The notes under the pieces: model-generated
Database searches by the model: none
What the model was told of the DNA's origin: nothing
Seen by the model: only the letters and a program-made list of their open reading frames with translations
Assembly: GCA_048498515.1 (NCBI GenBank)
Contig: JBEHXV010000024.1
Coordinates: 8,381 to 72,380 of the forward strand
Source: UBA4416 sp048498515
GTDB lineage: Bacteria > Bacteroidota > Bacteroidia > B-17B0 > Aurantibacillaceae
Reading direction: 5' to 3'
DNA length: 64,000 nt
In this document: positions 43,045 through 51,948 of the stretch, one piece after another
Position numbering within the stretch: position 1 is the stretch's first letter
Layout: each line of letters begins with the position of its first letter
Program-made: the position numbers and the translations under genes

Positions 43045-43052
43045 TATATTTA
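43045..43052 (+). promoter_or_regulatory. Near-consensus -7 element TATATTTA upstream of ung
   Basis: Final G replaced by A; 33 bases before the ung ATG. Confidence 0.3.
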
Positions 43053-43085
43053 CCATTATTTTCTCAAAAATAATTAACAATTCAC

Positions 43086-43760
43086 ATGAGCACTGAAAAG
43101 TCAACCAGTTTATGGTATAAAAAACTTGGCCAGGAGCTACAAAAGCCCTATTTCCTTGAATTGAAGCATTTTGTGGCCGAAGAGCGGAAAAAATTCACCG
43201 TTTACCCCAAAGAAGAGGAGGTTTTTAATGCCATTAAGATCACTTCATTTGAAAATGTAAAGGTGGTTTTGCTGGGCCAGGATCCCTACCATGGCTATAA
43301 CCAGGCCCACGGACTAAGTTTTTCGGTAAAACCCGGCGTTAAGCCACCGCCTTCGCTGGTTAATATCTTTAAAGAGCTTCACGACGATCTTGGTCTTCCA
43401 ATTCCCGATCATGGCAACCTAACTTCATGGGCCGAAAGAGGCGTATTGTTGTTAAATGCCACCTTAACCGTACGGGCAGGCGAACCGGGAAGTCATCAAA
43501 AAAAAGGCTGGGAACAATTTACCGATACCATCATTAAACTGGTTTCCGATGAAAAAGAACATTGCGTATTCCTGCTTTGGGGAAATTATGCACGTACAAA
43601 AGCTTCCTTAATTGATTTAGGTAAACATTTGGTACTTGAAGCCGCTCATCCATCACCTTTGGCAAGGGGCGCTTTTTTTGGCAGCAAGCCGTTTTCCAAA
43701 GCAAATAATTATTTGGTATCGAAAGGAAAAGAACCAATCAACTGGTCGCTGAACAACTAA
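43086..43760 (+). CDS. ung: Uracil-DNA glycosylase, family 1
   Basis: 224 residues. Water-activating motif GQDPYH with D66 and H69; uracil-binding Phe in HGLSFSV; the leucine intercalation/Ser-Pro loop AAHPSPLARGAF with H189-P190-S191. It removes uracil from DNA as the first step of base-excision repair. Standard family-1 length. Monocistronic. Confidence 0.98.
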   Translation: MSTEKSTSLWYKKLGQELQKPYFLELKHFVAEERKKFTVYPKEEEVFNAIKITSFENVKVVLLGQDPYHGYNQAHGLSFSVKPGVKPPPSLVNIFKELHDDLGLPIPDHGNLTSWAERGVLLLNATLTVRAGEPGSHQKKGWEQFTDTIIKLVSDEKEHCVFLLWGNYARTKASLIDLGKHLVLEAAHPSPLARGAFFGSKPFSKANNYLVSKGKEPINWSLNN

Positions 43761-43877
43761 AATTAGCGTTCAATAAGTCAAGTGCCTATGCTGATAATTA
43801 ATCGCTAAATTTCGAAGCAATTTTTTGTTTAAATAAGAGTTTATATTTAGGTTTAGCTATTAAATTAAGATGAAATT

Positions 43878-45374
43878 ATGATCAGTATCCAAAAACAAGT
43901 TCTCCTCCTTTCCGATTTTCATTTTAAAGAATTCTCCGAATACCTTCAAAATACAAATGCCGATCTGCCTTACCGCCTGATTACCACCATACGCAAACTA
44001 AAAACACAACCCGAATCGGAAGAGCTTTGCAAGTTAATTTATGGCGACGACGCGGAAAAGACCCGAAAAAAATTCCTGCAACTCACACACCATACCTTTA
44101 AACTAAGTGGTTTTTTAAGCCGTAATTATCCTAATTACCTTAAACATAATTTACAGATCATTGAGGAATTGCTGAGCCGCGGCGAAAAGAAAAAAGCCAA
44201 TGAGCTGGCCGATTGGCTGGTAGACGTTGCCGAAAAAACAGAAGATTACACAACGCTGATCGAGGTCAATAAATTTTTAGCGCAACAAGCCTTTATTTCC
44301 GAATCGAAAGACGCCAATAAATACCACAAAAAAGTGAATGATTTTGTTGTGCTCGAACAGATCAAGAACAGCATTTATTCTTATTTACGCGAACACTTGT
44401 TCTTTAAAGGAAAAGACAGTATTTCCAAATCGCAGGTAAATAAAGACCTCGCGTTTTTTGATACCTATGTCGATCATCCTTCCAATTCCATTAATCTGTT
44501 GGCCCGCTTTGGTAAATATTATGAACTAAGCTTTTTAAACCACCCCGATTTCTTTAAAAAAGAAACCCTTGCGGGGCTTGATGAGCTTGAAAAAGATTTA
44601 CTGAACAACGCGCATGTATGCTTCCATTACCTGGACGATCTGTACTTTAAGATCCTCGGGCAACGCCTGCAACACGACCTTAATTCGACCAACACCGCGG
44701 CAGTTTATACCGAGCTTAAAAAAATGAACGGCATCAGTTCATTCCTTAAATACTGGAAAAGCTATATCAACATTCCCGAGTTATTTGCCATTTCCATACA
44801 AACAAGTCATTACATGAGCGCGTATGGCAATGTGTTCAGGGAAGATTACCACAATAAGCTGCCAAACGACATTAAGGAAAACATGGGCTTTTTAAAACGC
44901 AAGCTCGAAGAGATCCTTTCAAACGACATATGGGACGATGGCCACATCATTAAACTCATTAATGTGAAATGTTTTTATGCCGCCATCTTATTGACCGGCG
45001 ATGATAAAGACAAGAACAAATCGATCAAGTTATTGGAAGATACGCTTATTTCCTATCAGCAAATTCCGTTTCAGAAATTCCTGGATGGCATCTTCGTGAC
45101 GCTCATCATGGGATACTTTAGCACCGGGCAGTATGAAAAGCTCATCACCTCATACAAACGTTACAAAAAAACAACTTCCGAGCAAATTGTTGTGAAGGAA
45201 AACGACCTGACGATTGACGCGTATTATTTTGTGGCGCAATACCTGTCGAACAAAAGAAACCAATACGTTGAAAAATTAAAGGCAACTTACGACGAGGCCG
45301 AGGCATTTGCCAATGTAAGGCATCTTTTAAAAGAACTTACCTCTTATTACAAAATTCCGGTAAGCCTTTCCTAA
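43878..45374 (+). CDS. Conserved hypothetical, predicted alpha-helical protein upstream of hemW
   Basis: 498 residues, no family recognised. Dominated by amphipathic helices with repeats of Leu/Lys/Glu (for example FLQLTHHTFKLSGFLSRN, KANELADWLVDVAEK), suggestive of an alpha-solenoid. No signal peptide or membrane segment, so cytoplasmic. The stop is three bases before the hemW TTG start, so the two are probably translated from one message. A role with heme or radical SAM proteins is only a guess from this pairing. Confidence 0.7.
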   Translation: MISIQKQVLLLSDFHFKEFSEYLQNTNADLPYRLITTIRKLKTQPESEELCKLIYGDDAEKTRKKFLQLTHHTFKLSGFLSRNYPNYLKHNLQIIEELLSRGEKKKANELADWLVDVAEKTEDYTTLIEVNKFLAQQAFISESKDANKYHKKVNDFVVLEQIKNSIYSYLREHLFFKGKDSISKSQVNKDLAFFDTYVDHPSNSINLLARFGKYYELSFLNHPDFFKKETLAGLDELEKDLLNNAHVCFHYLDDLYFKILGQRLQHDLNSTNTAAVYTELKKMNGISSFLKYWKSYINIPELFAISIQTSHYMSAYGNVFREDYHNKLPNDIKENMGFLKRKLEEILSNDIWDDGHIIKLINVKCFYAAILLTGDDKDKNKSIKLLEDTLISYQQIPFQKFLDGIFVTLIMGYFSTGQYEKLITSYKRYKKTTSEQIVVKENDLTIDAYYFVAQYLSNKRNQYVEKLKATYDEAEAFANVRHLLKELTSYYKIPVSLS

Positions 45375-45377
45375 GCA

Positions 45378-46505
45378 TTGAGCGGCATTTACATTCATAT
45401 TCCTTTTTGCAAGCAAGCCTGCAATTATTGCGATTTTCATTTTTCTACTTCCCTGCAAAACAAGGAAGCGTTAGTGAACGCCATTCTTGCTGAAATTGAT
45501 CTGCGAAAAAATTACCTGAGCGATAAGCACATTGAAACCATTTATTTTGGTGGCGGCACACCCAGTTTATTATCGGAGAAAGAACTGAACCTGGTACTGG
45601 CAAAATTGTACAACACCTTTACAGTAAGCAACCATGCAGAAATTACGCTGGAGTGTAATCCCGACGACCTTTCCGAATTAAAGTTAAAGGAACTGAAACG
45701 GGCCGAAATTAACCGCCTGAGCATTGGCCTGCAAAGCTTTAACGAGGAAGAGCTGCAATGGATGAACCGGGCGCATACTGCTAAGGAAAGCGAAGCAAGC
45801 GTAAAACGGGCACAGGATAAGGGTTTTGAAAACATTACGATTGACCTGATATACGGCTCTAAGTTTTCGAATTTGGGAAACTGGAAAAAAACACTGGACA
45901 AAGCTATTGCCCTGGATGTAAAACACATTTCGAGCTACAACCTTACTATTGAAGATAAAACAAAACTGGGGCACGATTATAAATTAAAGAAAGAAGTGGC
46001 TATTGATGATGAAAAAAGCTCAGAGCTGTTCCTGGAAATGATAGACCGGTTAGAGAAAAATGATTTCATTCACTACGAGATCTCAAATTTTGGAAAGGAC
46101 CGTTTTTTCAGCACGCACAATTCCAATTACTGGAAAGGGCACCATTACCTAGGCCTGGGCCCTTCTGCACATTCTTTCGATGGCACGTCAAGACAATGGA
46201 ATGTGGCTAACAATACTAAATACATAAAAGAGCTCTCCGGCAAAACAGAGCATTATTTTGAGAAAGAAGTGCTCACCGAAACAGAACGTTTTAATGAGTA
46301 TATCTTAACAACTTTACGCACCATTTGGGGAATTGATATCACTTATCTGAAAAAAAATTTCAATCCTGATTTTATTTCCGCTTTCAATAAACAAATTGGC
46401 ACTTACCTGGATAACAACACCATTGTTTTAAAAGATAATTGCTACGTACTCACTAATGAAGGAAAATTGTTGGCAGATAGAATTGCCAGCGAGTTGTTTG
46501 TTTGA
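45378..46505 (+). CDS. hemW: HemW-family radical SAM protein (heme chaperone)
   Basis: 375 residues, TTG start at 45378: SGIYIHIPFCKQACNYCDFH matches the usual HemW N-terminus immediately. Radical-SAM cluster Cys are in CKQACNYC (CX3CX2C), with IYFGGGTPSLL as the SAM-binding strand. HNSNYWKGHHYLGLGPSAHSF carries the heme-binding HNxxYW segment seen in HemW rather than HemN. It delivers heme to proteins and is often mis-annotated as coproporphyrinogen oxidase. Second gene of a two-gene unit with the 43878 gene. Confidence 0.93.
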   Translation: MSGIYIHIPFCKQACNYCDFHFSTSLQNKEALVNAILAEIDLRKNYLSDKHIETIYFGGGTPSLLSEKELNLVLAKLYNTFTVSNHAEITLECNPDDLSELKLKELKRAEINRLSIGLQSFNEEELQWMNRAHTAKESEASVKRAQDKGFENITIDLIYGSKFSNLGNWKKTLDKAIALDVKHISSYNLTIEDKTKLGHDYKLKKEVAIDDEKSSELFLEMIDRLEKNDFIHYEISNFGKDRFFSTHNSNYWKGHHYLGLGPSAHSFDGTSRQWNVANNTKYIKELSGKTEHYFEKEVLTETERFNEYILTTLRTIWGIDITYLKKNFNPDFISAFNKQIGTYLDNNTIVLKDNCYVLTNEGKLLADRIASELFV

Positions 46506-46549
46506 ATGGAACGATGATGGTTAAGATTAATCTGTTTTTTTAGTCCTCG

Positions 46550-46574
46550 CACTTCGACTCCGCTCAGTGTGACA
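46550..46574. repeat. Dispersed palindrome, loop TCGACTCCGCTC
   Basis: CACT-TCGACTCCGCTC-AGTG (46550-46569) followed by TGACA, like the 20005-20044 copy but with different, still paired, arms. In the intergenic region between hemW and recX. Confidence 0.75.
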
Positions 46575-46608
46575 GCAAACTGACAGAAACTTTATTTTTC
46601 AACAAGCG

Positions 46609-47097
46609 TTATTGCTCTTCCGTTGAACCCAACACATCAAACACCAGGTCCCTTTCGTAGCCTTTGGACAAAGCGTAACTCACCAGCTTGTATTTTAATT
46701 TAACCGGATTTTTTTCTTTCACCAGTTTTCGCTTCGCATCAATGAGTTTTTTTAATGTAGCCATGTACTCCCGCTCATCAATCTCCTTCATAGCCTTTTT
46801 CAGGCAATAGTCACCTACCCTTTTTTGCTTTAGTTCCTGCTTGATCTTAATGCGTCCCCATTTTTTAATCGCAAATTTGCCACGGGCAAAGGAAGTAGCA
46901 AAACGTTCCTCATTCAAAAAATTATCTTCAATCAGTTTTGCAATGATATTTTCTACGGCTTCGGGCCACAAGCCCAGTTCATACAATTTATCGCGCGTGT
47001 CCTGCTGGCAGCGCTCCTGGTATGCGCACCAGCTCTGCATTTTTACCAATGCCAGTTGCGGATCGGTAATTTTTGGTATTTCTTTTTTACGGAGCAC
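46609..47097 (-). CDS. recX: Regulatory protein RecX
   Basis: The frame opens at 47133, but a GTG at 47097 gives a 162-residue protein of normal RecX length (VLRKKEIPKITDPQLALVKM) and is preferred; a shorter start at the Met at 47040 is also possible. Three helical repeats are visible: ALVKMQSWCAYQERCQQDTRDKL, IIAKLIEDNFLNEERFATSFARGKF, and the C-terminal KLKYKLVSYALSKGYERDLVFDVL. RecX inhibits RecA filament extension. recA is not in the window. A TACTTTTG on this strand (47101-47108) lies just ahead of the GTG. Confidence 0.88.
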   Translation of the reverse strand: MLRKKEIPKITDPQLALVKMQSWCAYQERCQQDTRDKLYELGLWPEAVENIIAKLIEDNFLNEERFATSFARGKFAIKKWGRIKIKQELKQKRVGDYCLKKAMKEIDEREYMATLKKLIDAKRKLVKEKNPVKLKYKLVSYALSKGYERDLVFDVLGSTEEQ

Positions 47098-47229
47098 AAA
47101 CAAAAGTAATATTTCTTTACATTTGAATGACAATTTTTAATAGAACGCTGATGACACAGATTGATTATGATACAGATGATTTAAATTTTATCCGTGAAAA
47201 TCTGCTCCATTTGTGTTCCTATCAATAAC

Positions 47230-48585
47230 ATGCTGCAATTACCATCCCAATTCATAGAATCTATTTCCGCTTGCAAAGGCTTTGATGAAGTTGCTTTTAT
47301 AGAAGCACATCAAACGGCTTCTCCAACCAGTATTCGTCTTAATCCTTTTAAACCGGTTGCTTTAAATTTTAAGTTGAATGATCCCGTTTCCTGGAACGCC
47401 AATGGCTTTTACCTGGAAGAACGCCCTAATTTTACGTATGATGTCTTGTTCCAGACGGGTTGCTATTACGTGCAGGAAGCAGGCTCCATGTTCATTGAAC
47501 AGGCATTAAGGTCATGTGTTGATTTGACGCAACAAATGACCGCATTGGATGTATGCGCCTCACCGGGCGGCAAAAGTACATTATTAAATTCTTTATTAAG
47601 TCAGGATAGCCTGCTGGTTTCCAATGAAATTATTAAACAGCGGGCCGATGTGCTGGCACAGAACCTTACAAAATGGGGAAACAATAATGTAATAGTAACC
47701 AATAATGACCCAACTGCTTTTTCGGAAATGGAGGACGTGTTTGATGTTATTTTGGTAGACGCGCCCTGCAGCGGTTCGGGCTTGTTCCGCAAGCAACACG
47801 ACGCGGTTGATGAGTGGAGCCCTGATAATGTGAACTTATGCGGCCAGCGGCAAAAACGGATCCTGTCGGATGTAGCTGGAAGTTTAAAACATGGCGGCAC
47901 GCTTGTGTATTCCACCTGCTCCTATTCGCAACAGGAGAATGAAGACATTGCCGACTGGCTCATTTCCGAATTTGGTTTGGAAAGTGTACAAATTCCAACA
48001 GAAAAAAACTGGGGCATTGTAGAAACCCAAAGCGACTTGCATAAGGCATTTGGTTACCGTTTCTATCCCGACAAAACAAGGTCGGAAGGATTCTTTTGCG
48101 CCGTGTTTAAAAAATCGGGCGCAACGAATAAGCAGGTAAACTATAAACGGAAATACGAAAATTTCTCTGCCGTTAAGCCAAAAGAAAAAGAACTGTTTGC
48201 AAATTGGATCGATGTTTTAGAACAACACGAGATCACCAAATTTAAGGACGATTATCTGTTGGTAAATACGCTGACGCTGGAATTTATTAATAAATTTAGC
48301 CACCTGTATTTCAAAAAAGTGGGCACTACCATTGGCAGCTTAATAAAAAATGACCTCATTCCCCATCACGATCTTGCCCTGAGCATTCACCGTTCAAAAC
48401 AGGTTCAGCATATTGAGTGTACCGAAGAAGAAGCCATTCATTTCCTGAAAAAAGATTTGCAAAAAATCGACGGCGAAAAGGGATGGAACCTGATGTGTTA
48501 TCTGGGATTTGGCCTTGGCTGGATCAAACATTTGGGGAACCGCCTCAATAATTACTTACCCAATGAAGTACGGATATTAAAGTAA
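47230..48585 (+). CDS. rRNA m5C methyltransferase (RsmB/RsmF/NOL1-NOP2 family)
   Basis: Start at ATG 47230 (MLQLPSQFIESISACKGFDE), 451 residues. Catalytic domain: SAM-binding ALDVCASPGGKSTLL, first Cys in DAPCSGSGLFRK, second (nucleophilic) Cys in LVYSTCSYSQQENED. A C-terminal extension from about 310 on is of the RsmF type (KFSHLYFKKVGTTIG ... HHDLALS). It methylates a cytosine of rRNA, most likely in 16S; the exact position cannot be assigned. Monocistronic. Confidence 0.9.
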   Translation: MLQLPSQFIESISACKGFDEVAFIEAHQTASPTSIRLNPFKPVALNFKLNDPVSWNANGFYLEERPNFTYDVLFQTGCYYVQEAGSMFIEQALRSCVDLTQQMTALDVCASPGGKSTLLNSLLSQDSLLVSNEIIKQRADVLAQNLTKWGNNNVIVTNNDPTAFSEMEDVFDVILVDAPCSGSGLFRKQHDAVDEWSPDNVNLCGQRQKRILSDVAGSLKHGGTLVYSTCSYSQQENEDIADWLISEFGLESVQIPTEKNWGIVETQSDLHKAFGYRFYPDKTRSEGFFCAVFKKSGATNKQVNYKRKYENFSAVKPKEKELFANWIDVLEQHEITKFKDDYLLVNTLTLEFINKFSHLYFKKVGTTIGSLIKNDLIPHHDLALSIHRSKQVQHIECTEEEAIHFLKKDLQKIDGEKGWNLMCYLGFGLGWIKHLGNRLNNYLPNEVRILK

Positions 48586-48645
48586 TTCTGTTTTCAAACA
48601 CATAGGTACATAGATTTTGGATGCATCTATGTGGTTAAAAAATCC

Positions 48646-48653
48646 TATCTTTA
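48646..48653 (+). promoter_or_regulatory. Near-consensus -7 element TATCTTTA upstream of the YbaB gene
   Basis: TAnnTTTA, 11 bases before the ATG at 48665. Confidence 0.3.
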
Positions 48654-48664
48654 AAATAAAAAAT

Positions 48665-48970
48665 ATGTTCGGGAAATTAGGCGATATGATGGGCAAACTT
48701 CAGGAAATGAAGCAAAAAGCCGATGAGATAAAAATAAAATTAGACTCAACAATTATTAATGTAGAAGGCGCCGGCGGAGACATTAAAATTGCCATTACCG
48801 GGAACCGTGAAATAAAATCCCTAACCATTGAGCCTGGTTTACAGCATGGTGATAAGGAAGAACTGGAAGAGCAACTCGTAGTGACTTTAAATAAAGCTTT
48901 ATTCAAAGCGAATGAGGTAAACGAAAATGAAATGAAGGCGGTAGCCAGTGGCATGTTACCAGGCATGTAA
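48665..48970 (+). CDS. ybaB: YbaB/EbfC-family nucleoid-associated protein
   Basis: Start at ATG 48665 (MFGKLGDMMGKLQEMKQKAD), 101 residues, the usual YbaB length; upstream extension rejected. The N-terminal coiled helix, central beta strands (IINVEGAGGDIKIAITGN, with the conserved G-G), and C-terminal helix (NEVNENEMKAVASGMLPGM) match the dimeric tweezers-like DNA-binding fold. It may influence nucleoid structure and, in some bacteria, recR/dnaX regulation. Those genes are not in view. Confidence 0.93.
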   Translation: MFGKLGDMMGKLQEMKQKADEIKIKLDSTIINVEGAGGDIKIAITGNREIKSLTIEPGLQHGDKEELEEQLVVTLNKALFKANEVNENEMKAVASGMLPGM

Positions 48971-48978
48971 GTCTTTCC

Positions 48979-50181
48979 TTATTTTTTCAGATACTCCTTT
49001 GTCCGCAGGTTTACTTTTCTGCTTGTTTCTCCATGTTTTATGGTCAGTTCGGCAATGTGACTGATAACTTTAAAAGCTTGCATAACCGAGTCATAAGAAA
49101 GTGTTCTGACATCTTTGTTGTTGATATGAGTGATTAGGTCACCGGGTTTTATTCCTGTTTTCTTTGTTTCTTCGTCTAATAGCATTGAGTTAATTTCCCA
49201 ACCTTCCGAGATATCTGTTCTGTCAACAAAGCCTAGTCCCTTAGTAACAAAAGTGAATTTTTCATCAAATTGTCTGTTAGGTTTAAGGTAAAGGATGTTT
49301 CTTTTAAAATCAATGATCATATCAAAACGTTTCAATATATCCATTCCCAATAAGCCTATAAACTCTGAACCCTCCAAAATAGGTTCTTCCTTAGCGGAGC
49401 AAGAAACAATAACATCATTAAAAGTAAAATCGTTGAAAGTAAGTTTTTTAACCCTGCCAGCAAACCGGTAGCCTTCTCCTTCCACGGTTGCATATGCAGA
49501 ATACAAAGGTAATATATCGTGTAATTTTTCTTCCAATTTATGTTTTGCAGTTATTTTATGCCCCAGGAGAATTTTACCTGAATATCCCATATCTAACAGG
49601 AAGTCGCCGGAAATTTCGAGGCCTTCATTTATTTTTATTTTAGTTTGCAGCAAAAAACCATCCTGGGTCTGCTTTAGCGGAATTTTAGTAAAAGACGCGT
49701 CGACCAGTGTATCCTTGAAATGACGTACTTTCAGGCTGGATTCCAAAAAATTGAATTCAACCATTTTGTTATAAAACAGATCCCAGCCAATAAGCCCATC
49801 AACTTTTCTTCCATCCATACTCTTCAGATTTATAATCTGTGCCCCATAAGTTGAATAAGAATAATCATTAAATGATAAATTTTGCCTTTTTAATGAAGGC
49901 TCTTGGGCTAATGAATCATTTTTATATGGCAAAACAGGAACATTAAGGTCAATAAAATGATGCTGAGAATTAAATAAACTATCGTAACACATACCATAGC
50001 ATCCTGTATCAAAAATAAAATTGCCCCGGATGGTATCATTTACCTTACATGATAAAAAAACCATGTTATGTTTGTATTCAATATCATATTTTTTAGGAGC
50101 AAACCGCCCTTTTGTCTCTGTTTGAGGTGAATTACAGCAAATTAATCCTGGGAAGATAAAATATAGTGCTATTTTTTTCAT
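48979..50181 (-). CDS. Lipoprotein with retropepsin-like aspartyl protease domains and PDZ domain
   Basis: Start at ATG 50181 (MKKIALYFIFPGLICCNSPQ), 400 residues. Signal peptide with Cys15 or 16 as likely lipidated. Two aspartyl half-domains follow: FIFDTGCYGMCYDSLF with D58-T59-G60, and FLLDMGYSGKILL where the second motif reads DMG (D197). A PDZ domain is at about 325-390 (DLITHINNKDVRTLS). The DMG rather than DTG in the second lobe is unusual but could still act as an acid. Predicted periplasmic peptidase. The HTH-like gene is upstream, 8 bases from this start. Confidence 0.82.
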   Translation of the reverse strand: MKKIALYFIFPGLICCNSPQTETKGRFAPKKYDIEYKHNMVFLSCKVNDTIRGNFIFDTGCYGMCYDSLFNSQHHFIDLNVPVLPYKNDSLAQEPSLKRQNLSFNDYSYSTYGAQIINLKSMDGRKVDGLIGWDLFYNKMVEFNFLESSLKVRHFKDTLVDASFTKIPLKQTQDGFLLQTKIKINEGLEISGDFLLDMGYSGKILLGHKITAKHKLEEKLHDILPLYSAYATVEGEGYRFAGRVKKLTFNDFTFNDVIVSCSAKEEPILEGSEFIGLLGMDILKRFDMIIDFKRNILYLKPNRQFDEKFTFVTKGLGFVDRTDISEGWEINSMLLDEETKKTGIKPGDLITHINNKDVRTLSYDSVMQAFKVISHIAELTIKHGETSRKVNLRTKEYLKK

Positions 50182-50188
50182 TTGTACC

Positions 50189-51187
50189 TTAACTAAAATC
50201 CACTTTACCCAATCCTTCCCTGAACTCATTGATGTGTTTTGTCACTGAATTAAAAAACCGCTGGCGTTCCACAATTCCTGCCCCGCTTAATAAAGAGGAT
50301 TTAGACTGGATGTTCTGGATCCACTCATAATTCTCCTCGCAAAAATCGCGCTCGGTGGTATTCATGAAATTAATGGCATTGAACTGCTGGTACGACACCT
50401 TGTTCGAATCCATGATGGCCAGTAAGTTGGACGTATTGATATTCACGTCTATTTTATAAAATTGAAAAGGAACATGGTATTTTTTATCGTGATCAAATGC
50501 CTTGTTATTTTCCTCCGCCATTTGCTTGATGCGCTGGATCATTTGTGAAACCTCGCCCAACACCGATTCCACTTCTTCCTGGTTTAAAAAATCGCCGGTC
50601 TCAATGCAAAAATGCAATTGTGATAAAATGCTTTGGATGGTTTGTGGCGTCCAGATCTCAAGGCTCGGGATGTTGCAGTAATTCTCATAGGCCTTTTTAG
50701 CGTGCTTGGTAATGTTGGCATCAATTTCCACCTCATTAAAAATGCGTTTGGCGTAATACGGATTGTTCAATAAATATTTTCCCCAATAAAATAACCTGAA
50801 ATTTAACAATTTAGGATAGTTGTAGCAATGATACACGGGCACTTCGGGGGCCACATGTAATAATTGCGCATTTTTTTGCGTAGTCATTTCCTGCAACAGG
50901 CCCGAGATGGTTTGAAAAAAATGTTTCGAATCGACCTGCTTGCTTTTAAAGGGTACATACCCAAACACGACGTTGGAGAACTGGCTCGACTGGGCCGGAC
51001 TTAAATTAACGCCGTAGGCTTTTGATAAAGCGCAGGCTTCGCTATAGCTTATAGGCGTTTTGCCATTGATGCGGCGGCTGGCCGCATCTTTATTAATCTT
51101 TAATACTTTGATGAGTGCCTGGTTCAATGTAACATGCTCCGGTAGCGCTGCCTCAACAGATGACAAAAAAAGCTTAAGATTTTTCAT
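50189..51187 (-). CDS. HTH-like (XRE-type) cytoplasmic protein
   Basis: 332 residues. The N-terminus (LNQALIKVLKINKDAASRRI ... PISYSEACALSKAYGVNL) reads as an XRE-like helix-turn-helix with the RRxxG motif. The remaining 250 residues are helical with no recognised domain. No signal peptide. The stop is 7 bases before the aspartyl-protease lipoprotein gene, same strand, so the pair is probably one operon, and regulator control of the envelope protease is an inference. Confidence 0.65.
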   Translation of the reverse strand: MKNLKLFLSSVEAALPEHVTLNQALIKVLKINKDAASRRINGKTPISYSEACALSKAYGVNLSPAQSSQFSNVVFGYVPFKSKQVDSKHFFQTISGLLQEMTTQKNAQLLHVAPEVPVYHCYNYPKLLNFRLFYWGKYLLNNPYYAKRIFNEVEIDANITKHAKKAYENYCNIPSLEIWTPQTIQSILSQLHFCIETGDFLNQEEVESVLGEVSQMIQRIKQMAEENNKAFDHDKKYHVPFQFYKIDVNINTSNLLAIMDSNKVSYQQFNAINFMNTTERDFCEENYEWIQNIQSKSSLLSGAGIVERQRFFNSVTKHINEFREGLGKVDFS

Positions 51188-51364
51188 GTATAAAATGATA
51201 AACTATTGAATTATAAAATAATTATTAGATAAATATAATAAATAATAATATCATTTTTTGATACCATTAAAATATATTATAAATAAAATGATATTTTTTA
51301 GTGAATAAAATATAGTTATCGCATTATACGCTTCAAAAACTGTGACTTTGGGTTGTGTTTGAAA

Positions 51365-51372
51365 TATGTTTG
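51365..51372 (+). promoter_or_regulatory. TAnnTTTG (-7) promoter element, TATGTTTG
   Basis: Exact match 21 bases before the ATG at 51394. It overlaps the region that would extend the frame upstream, favouring the later start. Confidence 0.5.
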
Positions 51373-51393
51373 CTCCAGGAAAACAAACAACAT

Positions 51394-51921
51394 ATGAAAA
51401 CAACCTTATTCACCATCGCCATCCTGTTTTGCTGCTTACTCAGTAAATCGCAAAACGAACAGGGACCAAACCCTGCAAGTTGTAAAAAAGAAACAGCAAC
51501 TGCCTTTGCTCCAAACAAACTATCGCCCGTGTATTTTAATTACAGAAGGAGGCAGTTAAAAGATGTTTACCGTAACAACATCCCTCCTATGGAATTCCTG
51601 AACCTGTGCCGTACTATTAACGACAGCAGCATACAGGCACAGGTAGCCCGTTACGATGGTTACACCAAAGAAAAACAGAAACTGGGACTTGGAGCATTAA
51701 GTAGCGGAGCTACCGCTTTTGCCATGCTGGGAACCGCCAGCAGCTTTGCCGAAAGCAATAATCCCAATGCTACTGCAGCTTTTGGCTTTTTTGGTGTGGT
51801 AGCTGTGCTGGCCATTCCAGCCATTGCCATTTACTCTTCGGTACCACATCAAAAACGGAAAACGGTACTCTTTCGCGATCTGCCCATTGCTTATAATCAA
51901 TACATCGAGTCATTGCAATAA
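51394..51921 (+). CDS. Hypothetical exported protein with two hydrophobic segments
   Basis: 175 residues from ATG 51394 (MKTTLFTIAILFCCLLSKSQ, signal peptide). A helical middle part is followed by hydrophobic stretches GLGALSSGATAFAMLGTASS and FGFFGVVAVLAIPAIAIYSS, the latter a likely transmembrane helix. No family recognised. It starts a plus-strand run of three envelope-type genes (next gene 27 bases on), so likely one operon. Confidence 0.65.
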   Translation: MKTTLFTIAILFCCLLSKSQNEQGPNPASCKKETATAFAPNKLSPVYFNYRRRQLKDVYRNNIPPMEFLNLCRTINDSSIQAQVARYDGYTKEKQKLGLGALSSGATAFAMLGTASSFAESNNPNATAAFGFFGVVAVLAIPAIAIYSSVPHQKRKTVLFRDLPIAYNQYIESLQ

Positions 51922-51948
51922 AAATCACAAACCTTAAAAACACACATC

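Noticed and set aside
45378..46505. Annotation as HemN (oxygen-independent coproporphyrinogen oxidase)
   Set aside because: The single CX3CX2C site is followed by an HNSNYW segment and the length is that of HemW; HemN-specific extra N-terminal region is missing.
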